From NCBI GenBank assembly GCA_013398295.1, contig VZSF01008761.1:26213-90212 (forward strand): 64,000 nucleotides of DNA, given 5' to 3'. This document shows positions 27,501-37,357 of the stretch, in pieces; the first letter of the stretch is position 1; each line of letters starts with the position of its first letter. Position numbers and translations under genes: made by a program. The notes below the pieces were generated by a model, which was not told where the DNA came from, did not search any database, and saw only the letters and a program-made list of their open reading frames with translations. Origin of the DNA: Chionis minor. Lineage: Eukaryota > Chordata > Aves > Charadriiformes > Chionididae.

Positions 27501-30500
27501 ACGTATTATCTCCACTACTCTAACTCAATTACAGTTAGAGAACACCACTCTATTTCCTGCTATGCATTATTCAAATTCTCCTCAGTGCTATCAAGTCTCA
27601 GCTTTGTTTTTACCAGAAAAAAAAATGATCAGCACTATTATTATGCTGTGGTTTATACTTGCATAAATAAATAATAACTGTGAGAAACATAAAAAATCTT
27701 AAAATATAAGCAAGCTACTTACCCGAGCACAAGCAAAGGAAGTTTTTGCAAGTCTTCGGACATATGTCTGAGAAGAGCTGAAACATAATTCGACCAACTA
27801 GAAGATTAAAAGAAATAATTAAGAGTTTTATAATTCTTTATAATTATATAACAAAATCTGCATATAAATAAATAAGCATGTTTTGACAATACAATTTGCT
27901 GAGGACAAAGTTATTTTATCAGAGTAAGAAAATATCTCATACACATATATTAAAACAAGAAGCAGGAACGAACAATACCGTAACTGTGAAAAAATGAAGA
28001 TGAAGTAATATCATTACATGTAACTTATTATAAGTCCCGATGATTTGATTTGAACCTGGAAAGCCAAACTGATTTATTAAAATAATTTATCCTGTCAATT
28101 CTTTCCTGTTTTGAAAAAGGAAAAGATTTGCCATAAATAAAGGTCCTCAAAGAGCTGGGGTAAGCCACCCCTCCGAGTACTATGTTTATACAAATACATT
28201 AATAACTACATTTCCACAGTTTTCCCTATGATCATTACCTAAAAAATCCAACTGACTGAGACCCAGACTGTGTTAAGGATTATAGACGCACTGGCACTCT
28301 TGGCCTAAAATCCTCTATTTTTTAAAATAATAAAAAATAGACAAACCAAATAGGAAAGATGAAATGCAGGCAGAACAATATTAGGAATTTCAGGACTAAC
28401 GCTCCACTTGCCAGATACTATGAACCAAATACTACTTTCTCACTCTGCAAAGTGAACAGAGCAATTCTCACTCCCCGTACAGCTACCCCCATGCTGTTGG
28501 CAGTAGTTATGCTACGTACCTTGGAAAACTATTAAAATATTGCTGAAGAGTAGTTTAACATAAAGAAAAACTATTTTGGAACTGATTCATATTTTCCGTT
28601 TTATTTTCCAAGATATTGGAGTGTAAATCGCTAAAGAACAAAACCGGAAAACTCCCAAATATGTGAAGCCTTTAAAAAAATACCTAATTAGCAAAGAAAA
28701 AGTTGTTATCTCTATAGGTTGTGAAATAAGCCTTAAAAGCCACACTGTCGGCCAGCTTTACAAGGAGACCAGTAATAATCTGTCAATGCACACTACCCTC
28801 TGGTGGTGTAAAATGGTAAGACTTCAAAGATAATTTAAAAAGTAACTAGTCTAGGAGTTCTCTTTTCCTCTCCTTACAGTAAAAAAGAAATAAATAATTG
28901 AAGTTCAAATGTATTTTATTCAATATTTCGTCACCAAGAAAAATTCTGAGAGGCCCCTAAGAAATTACGTTCCGTTTTAGGGCTTTATCCAAACACATAC
29001 AATTGCCAGCAAGGTGAATTGTTGGTTCAAGAAGGGGAGAAATCAAACCAACACAAAACACAGAGACCACTTGTATTTTGTACTCTTAGACCTTCCAACC
29101 TTCAGCGGTTGAAACGGCTGCATTTCGTTAACTGCCGTAAATGTTTTCTGAGCATTCGTCATTACAGCAGAAAAATCGAAAGAAAATGGGCAGGGACAGT
29201 TTCCAAAGAATAAAGAAACAGCAAATATTCAAAGACCCCCCCATTGAGCAGCAGTAGCTGTAAGTACCACTATGAAAAGACAGTTATTTGGAAGTGAGGA
29301 AACCATTATAAGCTACACGGACTGAAGATTCATACAGAGAACACAACAGAGGAGACAGTTTAGCGAGAGAGTTATCAATTTTCTTCAAAGCACAGTAATT
29401 CAGGGGAGCAGAAAACCTATCCCTCTGCTTGCAAAGCGCTGAAGTGAACAGCAACTAAGTGCTTTAGAAAGCCACGGGCGGATTTCCTCTCACATTCACT
29501 ATATGAAGCCTTACAGAAAAAAATAATAAAATAAAGGTAAATGTCACTGTCCCCATTCCACCAAACCAAGAGTAGAGAAATAAAGACCAGCTGCTGATTT
29601 ACCAAGGTGACAGCTGCCAAATAACTAATAGGTGCTTAAGGGCTCCAGGAGGGACTTTCGCCCTCACGCGTCAACAGCAGAAGCATTATGGTTGCAAGCC
29701 CCTGTCCCACGTAGAAACCCCACCCCAGTAACACCTTAATGACACCACCACAACTGTCTTCGGGTTGAACATCACCTGAAGTTCTCGAAGATGTCAAGGC
29801 AGAACACGGAAGACGACGTTCATAACGAAGGTATCGTGATTTCAGCAGTCTCTCTCACTAGTGCTTTGTCAATAATAACGCCTGCTGGCTTCTCATGCTT
29901 TTCAACTCCTGTGGACCGTTTCTGAGGCACATATCCAACATCAAAAGACTACAGATCCAGCTTAAAAGATAAGGATGTATCTCTTCCTTATAACCTAAAG
30001 TGCTGCTTATCTCGTTATATCCAGCTACATAAAATGTGTGCTTATAATACATACGCCACACACTGTGTATCCATCTGGTGGGCAACTACCTGTTTTTTAC
30101 CTAAACCACATGAATACCGTTATCACCAAAAGCTTCTATTTTCCACTGACAGTCAATGAAATGTGCCAGAAGAAGATCAAACACATTTTCACACCTTGAT
30201 CAGACAAATACATATGAAATAATAGCTGTTAATAAAAAAAAAATCTGTATAAAAAAGTATGCTTAGAACCTACAAATCTTTCTCTTACACCCTCCCTCCT
30301 CCAAAAAAAAAATCTAATTTTAAACTTGCAGCTGACGTAACTCAAAAAAGCATTTGAGAGGCTACAAATGTCCTCATGTTTAGACACCTCTTCTCTGAAA
30401 TGGTTCACCTTCCCCATATTGAGAAAGTTTCCAATACTTTCTTCAGCTTCATTTCCCCGATACCACGGTTAAGTTATCTGATTAGGGACCAGGTTTTCTG

Positions 30501-33500
30501 TGACTAACTGTAAGACTTGAACAGTAAATTAAAACAAACAAACAAACAATCATTAAGAAGAGTTATTAAAGTAGGTCAAGTCTGCTGACAAGCCCACCCG
30601 GACCCCTCAGTTGGCTTTAGCCAAGAAACAAACCTGCAGAGATACCTCACCTCTAGACTGAAGCAAAAAAATGCTGGGATTATGGTTTTAACAATGAAAC
30701 TCCTGTCTAACTTGAGTTGCAAATCTTCCAGCACCACAAGTTATATAAACTATTAAAGTCTTTATTTTAATGCATCAGCAGGCAGGACACTTCTATAATT
30801 TTAATTTAGAGTTGTTCTCAGTAGAAGACTGCTTCTCACCAGCTCATAGCTATGAAGACGCGTTTGTCTGTAACACAGCGCAGATTTTATAGTTCATCAC
30901 TGCATTTTTTGTGCCAGCCAACGCCACAGACATTTATCCAACTGTAACTTAACATTTGCCTATTATTTGTAAAATAATATTTTGATGAAGCATTCTTATT
31001 TGTTAGCAGGCTTTTAACTTTTCTTTTTAAAGATATTTTTTGATAGAAATTACTGTAAGTGATTAAAGAAGCATTTACATTAGTGATAATTACCTGCAGC
31101 AAGTGGTCCACACAGAAAGTGTAAGATGTTTTGAAGTTTGATTTCGTAAAGTCCTATCTGTAGCTAATGAGCTGTACCAATTACAGAAACCAGAAGGCAT
31201 AATGACCAGGAGAAAAAAAAAAAATCTGATTTCAGAATTCCATTTTTTCAAATTGACAGATGGAAACTTTTTGGCTTTTGTTTTTATTTTGAACCCCTGA
31301 TAAAATTTTCAGCTGAGAAAGAACTTGATTCAAATTCAGGGTAGGAATATCCATAAGGACCATAATGCAATAAGGACCCCTGCTAGCAAAGCTTATTATA
31401 CAGATCGTTGATTTCAAATGTTTATCCAGTGATTTCCTCCAATTTACCTGTTTAACTTTTTTGAAACAACCTCAGGAGCCAAACACATATTGCTTGAATA
31501 TTTTCAATGTAATACAAACTGTTTTGCTACATTATGTTATGTTTTGGCCATAAAGGTGTCAATTTCAGACTGATAGTCCCAAAATAAACCTAGCTATTCA
31601 AAATTAAATTTAAATATATTGGGTTTGTCTTTTCCCAAATTCTTAGAGCAAACCAAGTAAGAAGCAACTGCTGCGTTTTTCCCAGTATATCAACAGGAAT
31701 ATCCTGCTGAAGGAGAACGCAGGGATTACAACCATTAAGACGGTGATGCACATGATTTACAGACCAAGGCCAGCAAGTCTGCCAGAGGCCCAAAGGCTTA
31801 GATGATAGATTTGCATACAAGCTTAAATAACAGCTCACTAAAATGGCCATATTTTAATATTCTTAATTTATTTATTCTCAAATTTGTGAACACTAAATCA
31901 TACAAATTTAAAAAGACTGTCTCAAAGCAAGAACGTGGCCACAGTTTTCAGAAAAATAAAAGCTTACTGTGGAAAAAGAACAGATTTTGTTTCAAAAAAT
32001 GGGTGTCCCGCTTCCCCTGAGCAGGGATGTATCCTCTCAACGCATTAACACTTTGTCAATGCTTCCTTATCCCACCCTGCACTCTTTGCAAGGAAAACCT
32101 CCATAAACTTCCTTCCCCAGCTCTCTAAGACCAGTCTTCCACAAATACTACCTGAAGCTCCCTCCATTCCAATCTCCCGTGGTCTCCACAAAAGCAAACA
32201 TAGCTCAGTACCGCACACAACACGCATTTGCTGTCTTCAGTTTCAGAGACGGGCGAGTGAGACTACACTTTGCCTTCTCCTAGCAGACAAGGCTGATCAG
32301 TTTGGATCTTCCATTTACTAATCTAATTCATTCTAGACTTCAAGGTGAGTCTCCAGGGTATTTCATTCTCCACTGACAACAATTCTATACGATGACTGGA
32401 TTACAGTTTTTATTAAACTAGTTCCCTCTGAACCTACACCTCATCTCCCTCGCACGCCCTCTGAGGGGGTTCCTGCTGCCGCGTGCCCTCGTGGCTCCTG
32501 TTGCACGGCATTCACCTGGATCGCCAATCGGTTCACAGACAGAGGCAAAGCGCCGAGATATTTTCTGCCAATCTACAACTTTTTGCTTTCAAAGGGCTAA
32601 AAGTTAATGGGAAGCCAGTCAAGAACAGTTCCTGTCTTCAGGAAGGGTAACAAAAACCCCATAAGGCCTCCCTGGGTCTACTAATGTGGGCACAGTACAA
32701 CGATGACTTTTGCAGGGGAGCTTATTTCACCTAAATTCAGAGCAGCTGAAATCCCCAAATACACCCAACTGGAGGCAAAAGTGACTAGAAGGAGAGAAGT
32801 AATGAAAGAACAGACCGACTCATAAGGCAAGGGACATACCCCAGGAAGGAAAGAAACAGAAGTAGAACAAAAAAGCAAGCAAGGGGTCAAACAATAGCAG
32901 ACGACAGGGGAAAAAAGAACTAAAAAAAAAGAGAAGGAAAATTTTTCTGTGAATAGAATGAAACAAAGCAAAAATGAGTAAATATAACATACTTTATGTT
33001 GGATAAGGCCAGTCAGGGGGGTGGATAGGGGAGATGTGTGGAAAAAAATCTTAGATGGCCACATGAACTGCTACAGCAGCAGACTATGTCTGTGACGAAC
33101 TAGTCGGACATCTGTTCTAATTATCACGGTAACTGAAAGATTGAAGTTCCACACAGATTTTGCATCACAGTGTAAAGACAGAATTATTTAAATAGGCATC
33201 TGCTGCCATCCCAAATTTCTTGGCATGCTGCAAGCAATTCACTACTGTGTGCATGCTGTATGGCATCCAAATCCACTGGTAGGGGGGACCCAAAAGGGAG
33301 AGTTGCTGTCTGTGCTAGTATCAAAAATCAATGCTTAGTCCCGATTTATTCTCCATTTGCTCTTTAAAAATTATGAGCCACAGTGTGCATTTATAAAAAA
33401 AAAAAAATGCTTAACAGGCAAGTTATTAGAAGCAACCTAAATTTAGACTTAAACACTGACACAAAGCCTAGAAAAGTTTGCCCTGCTGCAAGAGGCACAT

Positions 33501-36149
33501 ACAAGCAGGCATCAAGTTTTATTCCAAGATTCTGTAGCTAAAATTAAAATACGGACACCAAAGCTCTAATAAAGCTTCTGAAAGCGCAACCAAAGCTGCA
33601 ACACTGGCTCCTGTGTTTTTTAAGGGATCTAGTTAAAGAGTAAAAAGAATTTGAACTCTGCAGTCCCCTCCCCTCTCACACATGCACAGAGATGCACCAC
33701 CTTTTGCTGCTCCTCATCTAATCTGTGCACCGCTCTCCTATTTTTAATTGCCACAGGTATCTTGACGAACATTGGGTAAGCAAAGTCTGTAAGGGGAAAG
33801 CTAAGAGCTGGCAGCTGCGTGGGGAATATTTTTGGACTCCGAGCAACCTACTCTGTTAAAAATGACACAGTTTTGTATTCTGCAGGCAGAGATATCTCTC
33901 CGAGAGGCACGTCCTCTTATTCTCCACATTTTGTGGAGAAATGCGAGTTCAGCTTTTCAGTGTACACAGGATGGGGGCAAGCATGTATCTTATATGTTGG
34001 CTGGCAACAAAATGTTCTTTTCCCTAGTTCTTCCTCCTTACATATAATAAAAAAATGAACAAGCAGGTTGGCTTATTGTATTAAAGTCAAATAAGCAAAA
34101 TGTTCATTTGGAAATCTTCTGACAGATTAAAAGTTAGAATTAATACCTCCCTACTATCAGCAGGGGAGTACCTCTCTCAGAGTTAGTGCTTCATGTTGGC
34201 TGGAAGCACTGCTTTATCATTCACACTCGATTCTGCTTTTGAAGGTCATCTTACAGCTAAAAGAGCAACGTTTAAGCTTTTTAAATACAACCTTAAATCC
34301 CGAGACACAGTCGCACAGTGAATTTATGAACAGACACTAGAACAAAGTACTATAACCAGATTACAGGCAAATCCCCATACCAACATTTTACAAATTGGCA
34401 CATTTTCCTGCAAAAATACAAGTCATTAGTCAGGTGCAATAAAAACAGCAGGGCTCTGAATTTGATAAGACAGCTGTGAGATTCCTGTTACTTTAAAGAG
34501 AAAATAAATACAGACAGCCACGAACAGAGCCAAAGCCCCTGTGTCTACTCCAGGTCCCGAAAGCTCTGCACCACCAAGAACACTAACGCTGCAGTTCTTC
34601 TCTGACACCGCTATCAGTCATCAAACCCAAGTAGATGCGAGGGAAAACAAGGTAATTCGCTTTCCCTCCTGATGCACAGCACAAGGCTGAGGGGAGGACA
34701 GGGCAGGCAACAAGGGGTATTATGAAATGGGAGCAGGAATGTACATAAAGCGAAAGAGATGAAGAAAAGAGCACAGGGAGAGATTCCTCAGATGAAGGGT
34801 CAAAACAAAAAACCCTAACAAATACTACAAGCAAGCGAGGTGAAGGATTAATTGTCGTTGCTAAAAATCAATCTCATCAAATCACCATTCCTAAAACTGG
34901 AAACCTACCCAACCTAAAACATTTTTAGCCTTCTCATTCCGTAGCAAATCTGAATTTAAAGCAACAGGAAATGTTCAAACTCCATTTACATTACCATTTT
35001 TCTCTTCAGTAAAAAGTATTCAGGAAAGGCACTGTTAATTAAAGCAACTCAAATAGGAGCTACAATTGCAACAGATTTATAGACATGCCCTATCAGGTCA
35101 CAGAAGTTAGAATTGAATCTGCTTTTACAATTCTTGGTGAAAATAAAGAGCAAGCCAAAGGGGTTACTGTTACATTTGAATGCAACTGAAATTTGAAAAT
35201 GCAGAGATATAAACACTTACTTCAAAGGCTTTCAGAGAAACATTGAAGCAGAAAATGAAAGTGAAAGCATAATGAAGCCACCACATTTATTCATTTTTCT
35301 GAGAGACAAACGGTAACGACACAGACGACTGAGTATATGCGACACGACTACCACGCGTCGATAAATTCCTGTTCAAAAAGATGGGTGAGTAAATCCGTAA
35401 CGACCATTTCTGCAGAGTGGGGGAAACAGAAGAGGGAATCAAGTAGCTATTCCGGGATTAAAACTCACAGTCTACCACTTACGGGTGATTTCACTTCCCA
35501 CAGGGAAAATATGAGTTAAGAGCTGGGTTTATTTTAATTTTTTTTTTTTTTTTAAACAGGCCACCTGGTGAGACATACTATGCTTCTCTGGTGGATTCTT
35601 CATTTACATTCCGAAGACTCATTTTGAGCAGGAGGAGGAAAGATTTAGACCAGATGACCTCCTGAGGTCCTCTTCCAGTTTTAATTACTGTCTGATTAAA
35701 AATACTTCCAGGAGCACCTCTCCACTTTCCTCGCAACTTGTCCCGATATTCCATAGTTTACAGAACTGTAAACAATACACAACCAGGCAGCGCTTTGACT
35801 ACAGAACGCTTTTTATCTTCAGAATAGTTGTTAGCCTCACCGAACCTCTCTCTTCGCGTAGGCAAATAAGAAGAATCAATGGGAAGAGAGGAAAAAGCAT
35901 CTAGCACCCTAGTAAACATCAAAAGTTACTAAAAACTAACGCGGGAATAACACATCGACGGCCAAACTCATTGCTAACGGCTTCGGTCCGTTATTGAGGC
36001 AAAAAAGGTTAAAAAAAATCAAAATAAAGCAAACCTAAAGCAGCAAACACAGCACTTCAGAGGAATGTTGTGTCGGAGGGGCGAACCTTACCTGGTTCCC
36101 GGTTGATTTCGATCTCGAAGAAGCACTGGGGCCGGTCCTGCACCCCCAT
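406..36149 (-). CDS. NKTR: NKTR, cyclophilin-type peptidyl-prolyl isomerase with RS tail (N-terminal 387 codons; 3' part outside window)
   Basis: Eleven exons on the minus strand join without a phase break: 36149-36092, 27797-27723, 20194-20087, 19040-18996, 17260-17173, 8122-8093, 7190-7045, 5766-5544, 4949-4794, 3553-3466, 551-406. All introns are GT-AG. The product starts [19 protein letters not shown] and carries a complete cyclophilin fold to about residue 175. Visible active-site residues are R66, F71, M72, Q74, F124 and H137; the position equivalent to Trp121 of cyclophilin A is H132. An acidic/Ser stretch, a basic stretch, the [16 protein letters not shown] block and [23 protein letters not shown] follow. 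Known of the family: NKTR is a large protein with an N-terminal PPIase and long Arg/Ser repeats, usually linked to nuclear speckles and splicing. The sister gene PPIG is excluded by the [29 protein letters not shown] sequence and the VIDCGVL segment, which match NKTR. No disruption is visible. Conservation of all junctions suggests a functional gene. Confidence 0.96.
552..3465 (-). other. NKTR intron between exons at 551 and 3466
   Basis: AT-rich, about 2.9 kb. It holds only simple A runs (about 1340-1353 and 2801-2818) and no CR1, LTR or coding signal that I can recognise. Short open frames here have no family resemblance. Confidence 0.7.
3466..3553 (-). CDS. NKTR: NKTR exon, residues 310-339
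   Basis: 88 nt, phase 2 to phase 0. It completes a split Pro and encodes [12 protein letters not shown], then [17 protein letters not shown]. The [13 protein letters not shown] motif is shared with NKTR and PPIG of other vertebrates. The acceptor is tatgtag and the donor ACAATA|gtatg. Confidence 0.95.
3554..4793 (-). other. NKTR intron 3554-4793
   Basis: About 1.2 kb of unique-looking AT-rich sequence with A-rich runs near 4601-4622. No repeat family or coding exon was recognised. Confidence 0.7.
4794..4949 (-). CDS. NKTR: NKTR exon, residues 258-309 ([16 protein letters not shown] block)
   Basis: 156 nt, phase 2 to phase 2. The frame reads [20 protein letters not shown], then [20 protein letters not shown] and [12 protein letters not shown], very close to human NKTR. 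The reading frame stays open upstream to 5059, but upstream acceptors tested there (ttaag at about 5057, ccag in the ATTGCCAG context) give an immediate stop or the wrong phase. The ccccatag acceptor at 4951-4950 keeps phase and gives the known length, so the exon starts at 4949. Confidence 0.95.
4950..7044 (-). other. Two NKTR introns (4950-5543 and 5767-7044)
   Basis: Both flank the 5544-5766 exon. They contain an A run (about 5209-5220), a short AC dinucleotide tract near 5866-5876 and a C run near 6218-6229. No transposon was recognised. Confidence 0.7.
5544..5766 (-). CDS. NKTR: NKTR exon, residues 184-257 (acidic/Ser then Lys/Arg-rich linker)
   Basis: 223 nt, phase 1 to phase 2. After [16 protein letters not shown] it runs through a serine tract ([18 protein letters not shown]) into a highly basic tract ([20 protein letters not shown]) and ends [12 protein letters not shown]. 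This parallels the human NKTR linker in order and composition, and probably carries nuclear-localisation signals (inference). Both splice sites are weaker than those of the other exons: acceptor tttaag and donor ACG|gtgact. Confidence 0.93.
7045..7190 (-). CDS. NKTR: NKTR exon, residues 135-183 (end of cyclophilin domain)
   Basis: 146 nt, phase 2 to phase 1. It encodes [18 protein letters not shown], then [20 protein letters not shown] and [12 protein letters not shown]137 and the HVVFG motif complete the active site and the fold. The acceptor is ttctgcag and the donor GATG|gtaag. A 23-bp-period tandem duplication lies 20-64 nt upstream of the acceptor. Confidence 0.98.
7191..8092 (-). other. 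NKTR intron between the microexon and the 7045-7190 exon
   Basis: About 0.9 kb. Its only structured element is the tandem duplication at 7210-7254 beside the acceptor; an A run lies at about 7767-7780. Confidence 0.75.
7210..7254 (-). repeat. Tandem duplication in splice-acceptor region of NKTR exon 7045-7190
   Basis: The 22-base unit GGAAAGTACAAACATTTATA plus TA at 7210-7231 is repeated without mismatch at 7233-7254, a 23-bp period. On the transcribed strand each unit contributes a T-rich stretch ending TTTGTACTTTCC. The two units lie 20-64 nt upstream of the exon start, where branch point and polypyrimidine tract are expected. Confidence 0.95.
8093..8122 (-). CDS. NKTR: NKTR 30-nt microexon, residues 125-134
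   Basis: This exon is only 30 nt, phase 2 to phase 2, and is separated from its upstream exon by about 9 kb. It encodes [10 protein letters not shown] plus two bases of Gly135. Its acceptor is aaacag and its donor ATGG|gtaag. H132 occupies the place of Trp121 in cyclophilin A. The exon is too short for an open-frame scan and was found by extending the protein across the flanking exons. Confidence 0.93.
14968..15024. repeat. Three-copy 19-bp tandem repeat
   Basis: The unit AGCCCACCTAAACCTCACC occurs three times head to tail at 14968-14986, 14987-15005 and 15006-15024 without a mismatch. It sits in a slightly GC-richer part of an NKTR intron. No function is evident; it is a likely short VNTR. 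Confidence 0.95.
16696..16711. repeat. C homopolymer with ambiguous base
   Basis: A run of C interrupted by N at 16708. The N marks a length or base uncertainty of the assembly rather than biology. Confidence 0.9.
17173..17260 (-). CDS. NKTR: NKTR exon, residues 96-124
   Basis: 88 nt, phase 1 to phase 2. It encodes [20 protein letters not shown], then KHTNGSQFF, including F124, the equivalent of cyclophilin A Phe113. The acceptor is caaacag and the donor TTTTTCAT|gtgag; the last two bases are completed to Ile by the next 30-nt exon. Confidence 0.96.
17261..20086 (-). other. Two NKTR introns (17261-18995 and 19041-20086)
   Basis: AT-rich sequence around the 45-nt exon. No transposon, RNA gene or additional exon was recognised. 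Confidence 0.65.
18996..19040 (-). CDS. NKTR: NKTR exon, residues 81-95
   Basis: A 45-nt exon encoding [15 protein letters not shown], split G at both ends (phase 1 to phase 1). The acceptor is gcgtag, the donor AAAG|gtaag. The loop with GGESIYGG is shared by NKTR and PPIG. The exon was placed by its fit to both neighbouring phases. Confidence 0.95.
20087..20194 (-). CDS. NKTR: NKTR exon, residues 45-80 (catalytic [13 protein letters not shown])
   Basis: 108 nt, phase 1 to phase 1, acceptor ttgcag, donor GAAG|gtaaaa. It encodes the [17 protein letters not shown] insert typical of the larger cyclophilins, then [18 protein letters not shown]. This contributes R66, F71, M72 and Q74, which line the proline-binding pocket in the cyclophilin family. 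Confidence 0.97.
23034..23388 (+). mobile_element. CR1 LINE 3' fragment (plus)
   Basis: This is a 5'-truncated CR1. It begins within the C-terminal RT-ORF remnant ([10 protein letters not shown] then [20 protein letters not shown] and [20 protein letters not shown], 23041-23305) and ends with the 3' tail GATTCTGTGATTCTATGAT. It is antisense to NKTR and forms an inverted pair with the CR1 at 23873. The protein remnant is not a gene. Confidence 0.95.
23873..24395 (-). mobile_element. CR1 LINE 3' fragment (minus)
   Basis: On plus it begins TCATAGAATCATAGAATC, the reverse of a CR1 tail, and continues through the conserved 3'UTR-like and RT C-terminal remnant (minus-strand [20 protein letters not shown]). 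The 5' break at about 24395 includes a local tandem copy of GCCCAAAACTGAACGC. It is inserted in the NKTR sense direction. It closely resembles the oppositely oriented copy at 23034-23388. Confidence 0.95.
25818..26279 (-). mobile_element. CR1 LINE 3' fragment (minus)
   Basis: The tail is TCATAGAATCATA at 25818, followed by the CR1 3' region up to a break within the ERVQRR-coding segment at about 26279. It is 5'-truncated and frame-broken, in NKTR sense orientation within the same intron as the two preceding copies. Confidence 0.94.
27723..27797 (-). CDS. NKTR: NKTR exon, residues 20-44
   Basis: 75 nt, entered in phase 1 and left in phase 1. It encodes [20 protein letters not shown] then LCLCS, the second strand and first helix of the cyclophilin fold. 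The acceptor is ctag and the donor TCGG|gtaag. The residues are those of NKTR ([13 protein letters not shown]) rather than PPIG (VCPKTCENFRCLC). Confidence 0.96.
27798..36091 (-). other. First coding intron of NKTR (about 8.3 kb)
   Basis: AT-rich with A/T runs (for example 31214-31224, 33398-33407, 35538-35555). I recognise no CR1, LTR, exon or RNA gene. Intron-internal regulatory elements cannot be judged from a single sequence. Confidence 0.6.
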
Positions 36150-36180
36150 GGCGGCGGGCAGCCCGGCCGCCCCTCGCCAC
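36092..36180 (-). CDS. NKTR: NKTR first coding exon (5'UTR 36180-36150, CDS 36149-36092)
   Basis: ATG at 36149-36147 sits in a very strong context (GCCGCCATGGGG). It encodes residues 1-19, [19 protein letters not shown], plus one base of codon 20. The donor is CAG|gtaag. On the 5' side, a pyrimidine-rich stretch followed by tgtccag at 36188-36181 makes a good splice acceptor. The exon therefore probably begins at 36180, with a separate non-coding exon further upstream, inside or beyond the assembly gap. If the acceptor is not used, this exon simply extends upstream as 5'UTR. Confidence 0.93.
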
Positions 36181-36251
36181 CTGGACACAAAGAAGAGGAG
36201 CCGGGGCTGGGGAGCGGCCCCGCACCGCCCCATCCCGCCCCTCGGCCGCCC

Positions 36252-36300
36252 TCCCTCCCTCCCTCCTTCCTTCCTTCCTTCCCTGCCCCCCTCCCTCCCT
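36252..36300. repeat. CCCT/CCTT-rich low-complexity tract at gap edge
   Basis: Repeated CCCT and CCTT units run directly into the N block. Such polypyrimidine tracts commonly stop assembly and probably explain the gap. Confidence 0.9.
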
Positions 36301-36713
36301 NNNNNNNNNNNNNNNNNNNNNNNNNNNNNNNNNNNNNNNNNNNNNNNNNNNNNNNNNNNNNNNNNNNNNNNNNNNNNNNNNNNNNNNNNNNNNNNNNNNN
36401 NNNNNNNNNNNNNNNNNNNNNNNNNNNNNNNNNNNNNNNNNNNNNNNNNNNNNNNNNNNNNNNNNNNNNNNNNNNNNNNNNNNNNNNNNNNNNNNNNNNN
36501 NNNNNNNNNNNNNNNNNNNNNNNNNNNNNNNNNNNNNNNNNNNNNNNNNNNNNNNNNNNNNNNNNNNNNNNNNNNNNNNNNNNNNNNNNNNNNNNNNNNN
36601 NNNNNNNNNNNNNNNNNNNNNNNNNNNNNNNNNNNNNNNNNNNNNNNNNNNNNNNNNNNNNNNNNNNNNNNNNNNNNNNNNNNNNNNNNNNNNNNNNNNN
36701 NNNNNNNNNNNNN
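36301..36713. other. Assembly gap (413 N)
   Basis: An uninterrupted run of N. Long open frames spanning it are artefacts. The gap very likely hides the NKTR transcription start and non-coding first exon. Confidence 0.99.
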
Positions 36714-37226
36714 CCCCCGCCCATCACCCTCGGTGCTTCACCCCGAAAGCGTGAGAGATTTTGCCGAGGTGTCTCTCCCGCTGAAGGGAAAACGATTTTT
36801 TGCGAGCACAAAAAATAAATAAAAAAACCCCCCTCAAAACCCTCAGAAGATTTTGTAGGAGGAGAATCTTGGCGGCCGTGGGCTGGTCAGGGCCGTGGTG
36901 GCACCGCTCTGGTTCCCCTTGTCCCATGCTGTGCCTCAGCCCGGCCTAAACTTCCCCAGCCGTGGCTTAGGAGCCCGAGAAAATATAAATCAAAGAAACT
37001 TTAATTATTGCAGCAGGCCGTTTTTCCGGAGTTCCGGATGTTGGACCGTCCCAGAGTGTGGAAGTGGTAACTTTAGCAACTGAAGTGTCAAACTGTTCAG
37101 GAAGGAGGATTATATCTATAAATCCTGAGCCTCCTACACCCTTCAGGCCAAGTGACTTCACACCAAGCACGCCCAGCAGCTTTAAAAGGGCTTTTCACGT
37201 AGCTCCTTCATATTAATTTAATTTCT

Positions 37227-37261
37227 TGTCCTGGTTTAAGGACACCCCCCAAACCACGACA
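37227..37261. repeat. LTR-end-like palindrome
   Basis: TGTCCTGGTTTAAGG is followed within a few bases by AAACCACGACA, an imperfect inverted repeat. It has the start and end signatures of TGTCCTGG-type avian LTRs with almost nothing between. It lies 97 bp before the LTR at 37358. It may be a collapsed LTR remnant; this is inference. Confidence 0.5.
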
Positions 37262-37357
37262 TTAATGTCATTACTCCTATAACGTGTAACTTTGTTCTCA
37301 TCCCTACTGAGGCGGGTTTTCGGGGAAGGCAGAGGAAGGCAGCACCTATAGTGTGGT

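Larger units (their letters stand above)
20195..27722 (-). other. NKTR intron of about 7.5 kb, CR1-bearing
   Basis: This intron lies between the exons for residues 20-44 and 45-80. It is GC-richer between about 20.6 and 25.2 kb than its neighbours and carries three CR1 copies (listed separately). Open frames of 100-160 codons at 20388-20870 and 21181-21597 show no family resemblance; I treat them as chance. Confidence 0.7.
36093..36960. promoter_or_regulatory. CpG-rich 5' end and presumptive promoter of NKTR (contains assembly gap)
   Basis: Sequence on both sides of the gap is GC- and CpG-rich, unlike the AT-rich intron to the left. It surrounds the NKTR start codon and its 5'UTR. CpG-island promoters are usual for broadly expressed vertebrate genes. 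No TATA box or transcription start can be assigned because the likely core lies in the N run. Confidence 0.7.

Noticed and set aside
36035..36822. Open frames of 250-258 codons on both strands across the gap
   Set aside because: Most of their length is N. They arise only because N codons are not stops.
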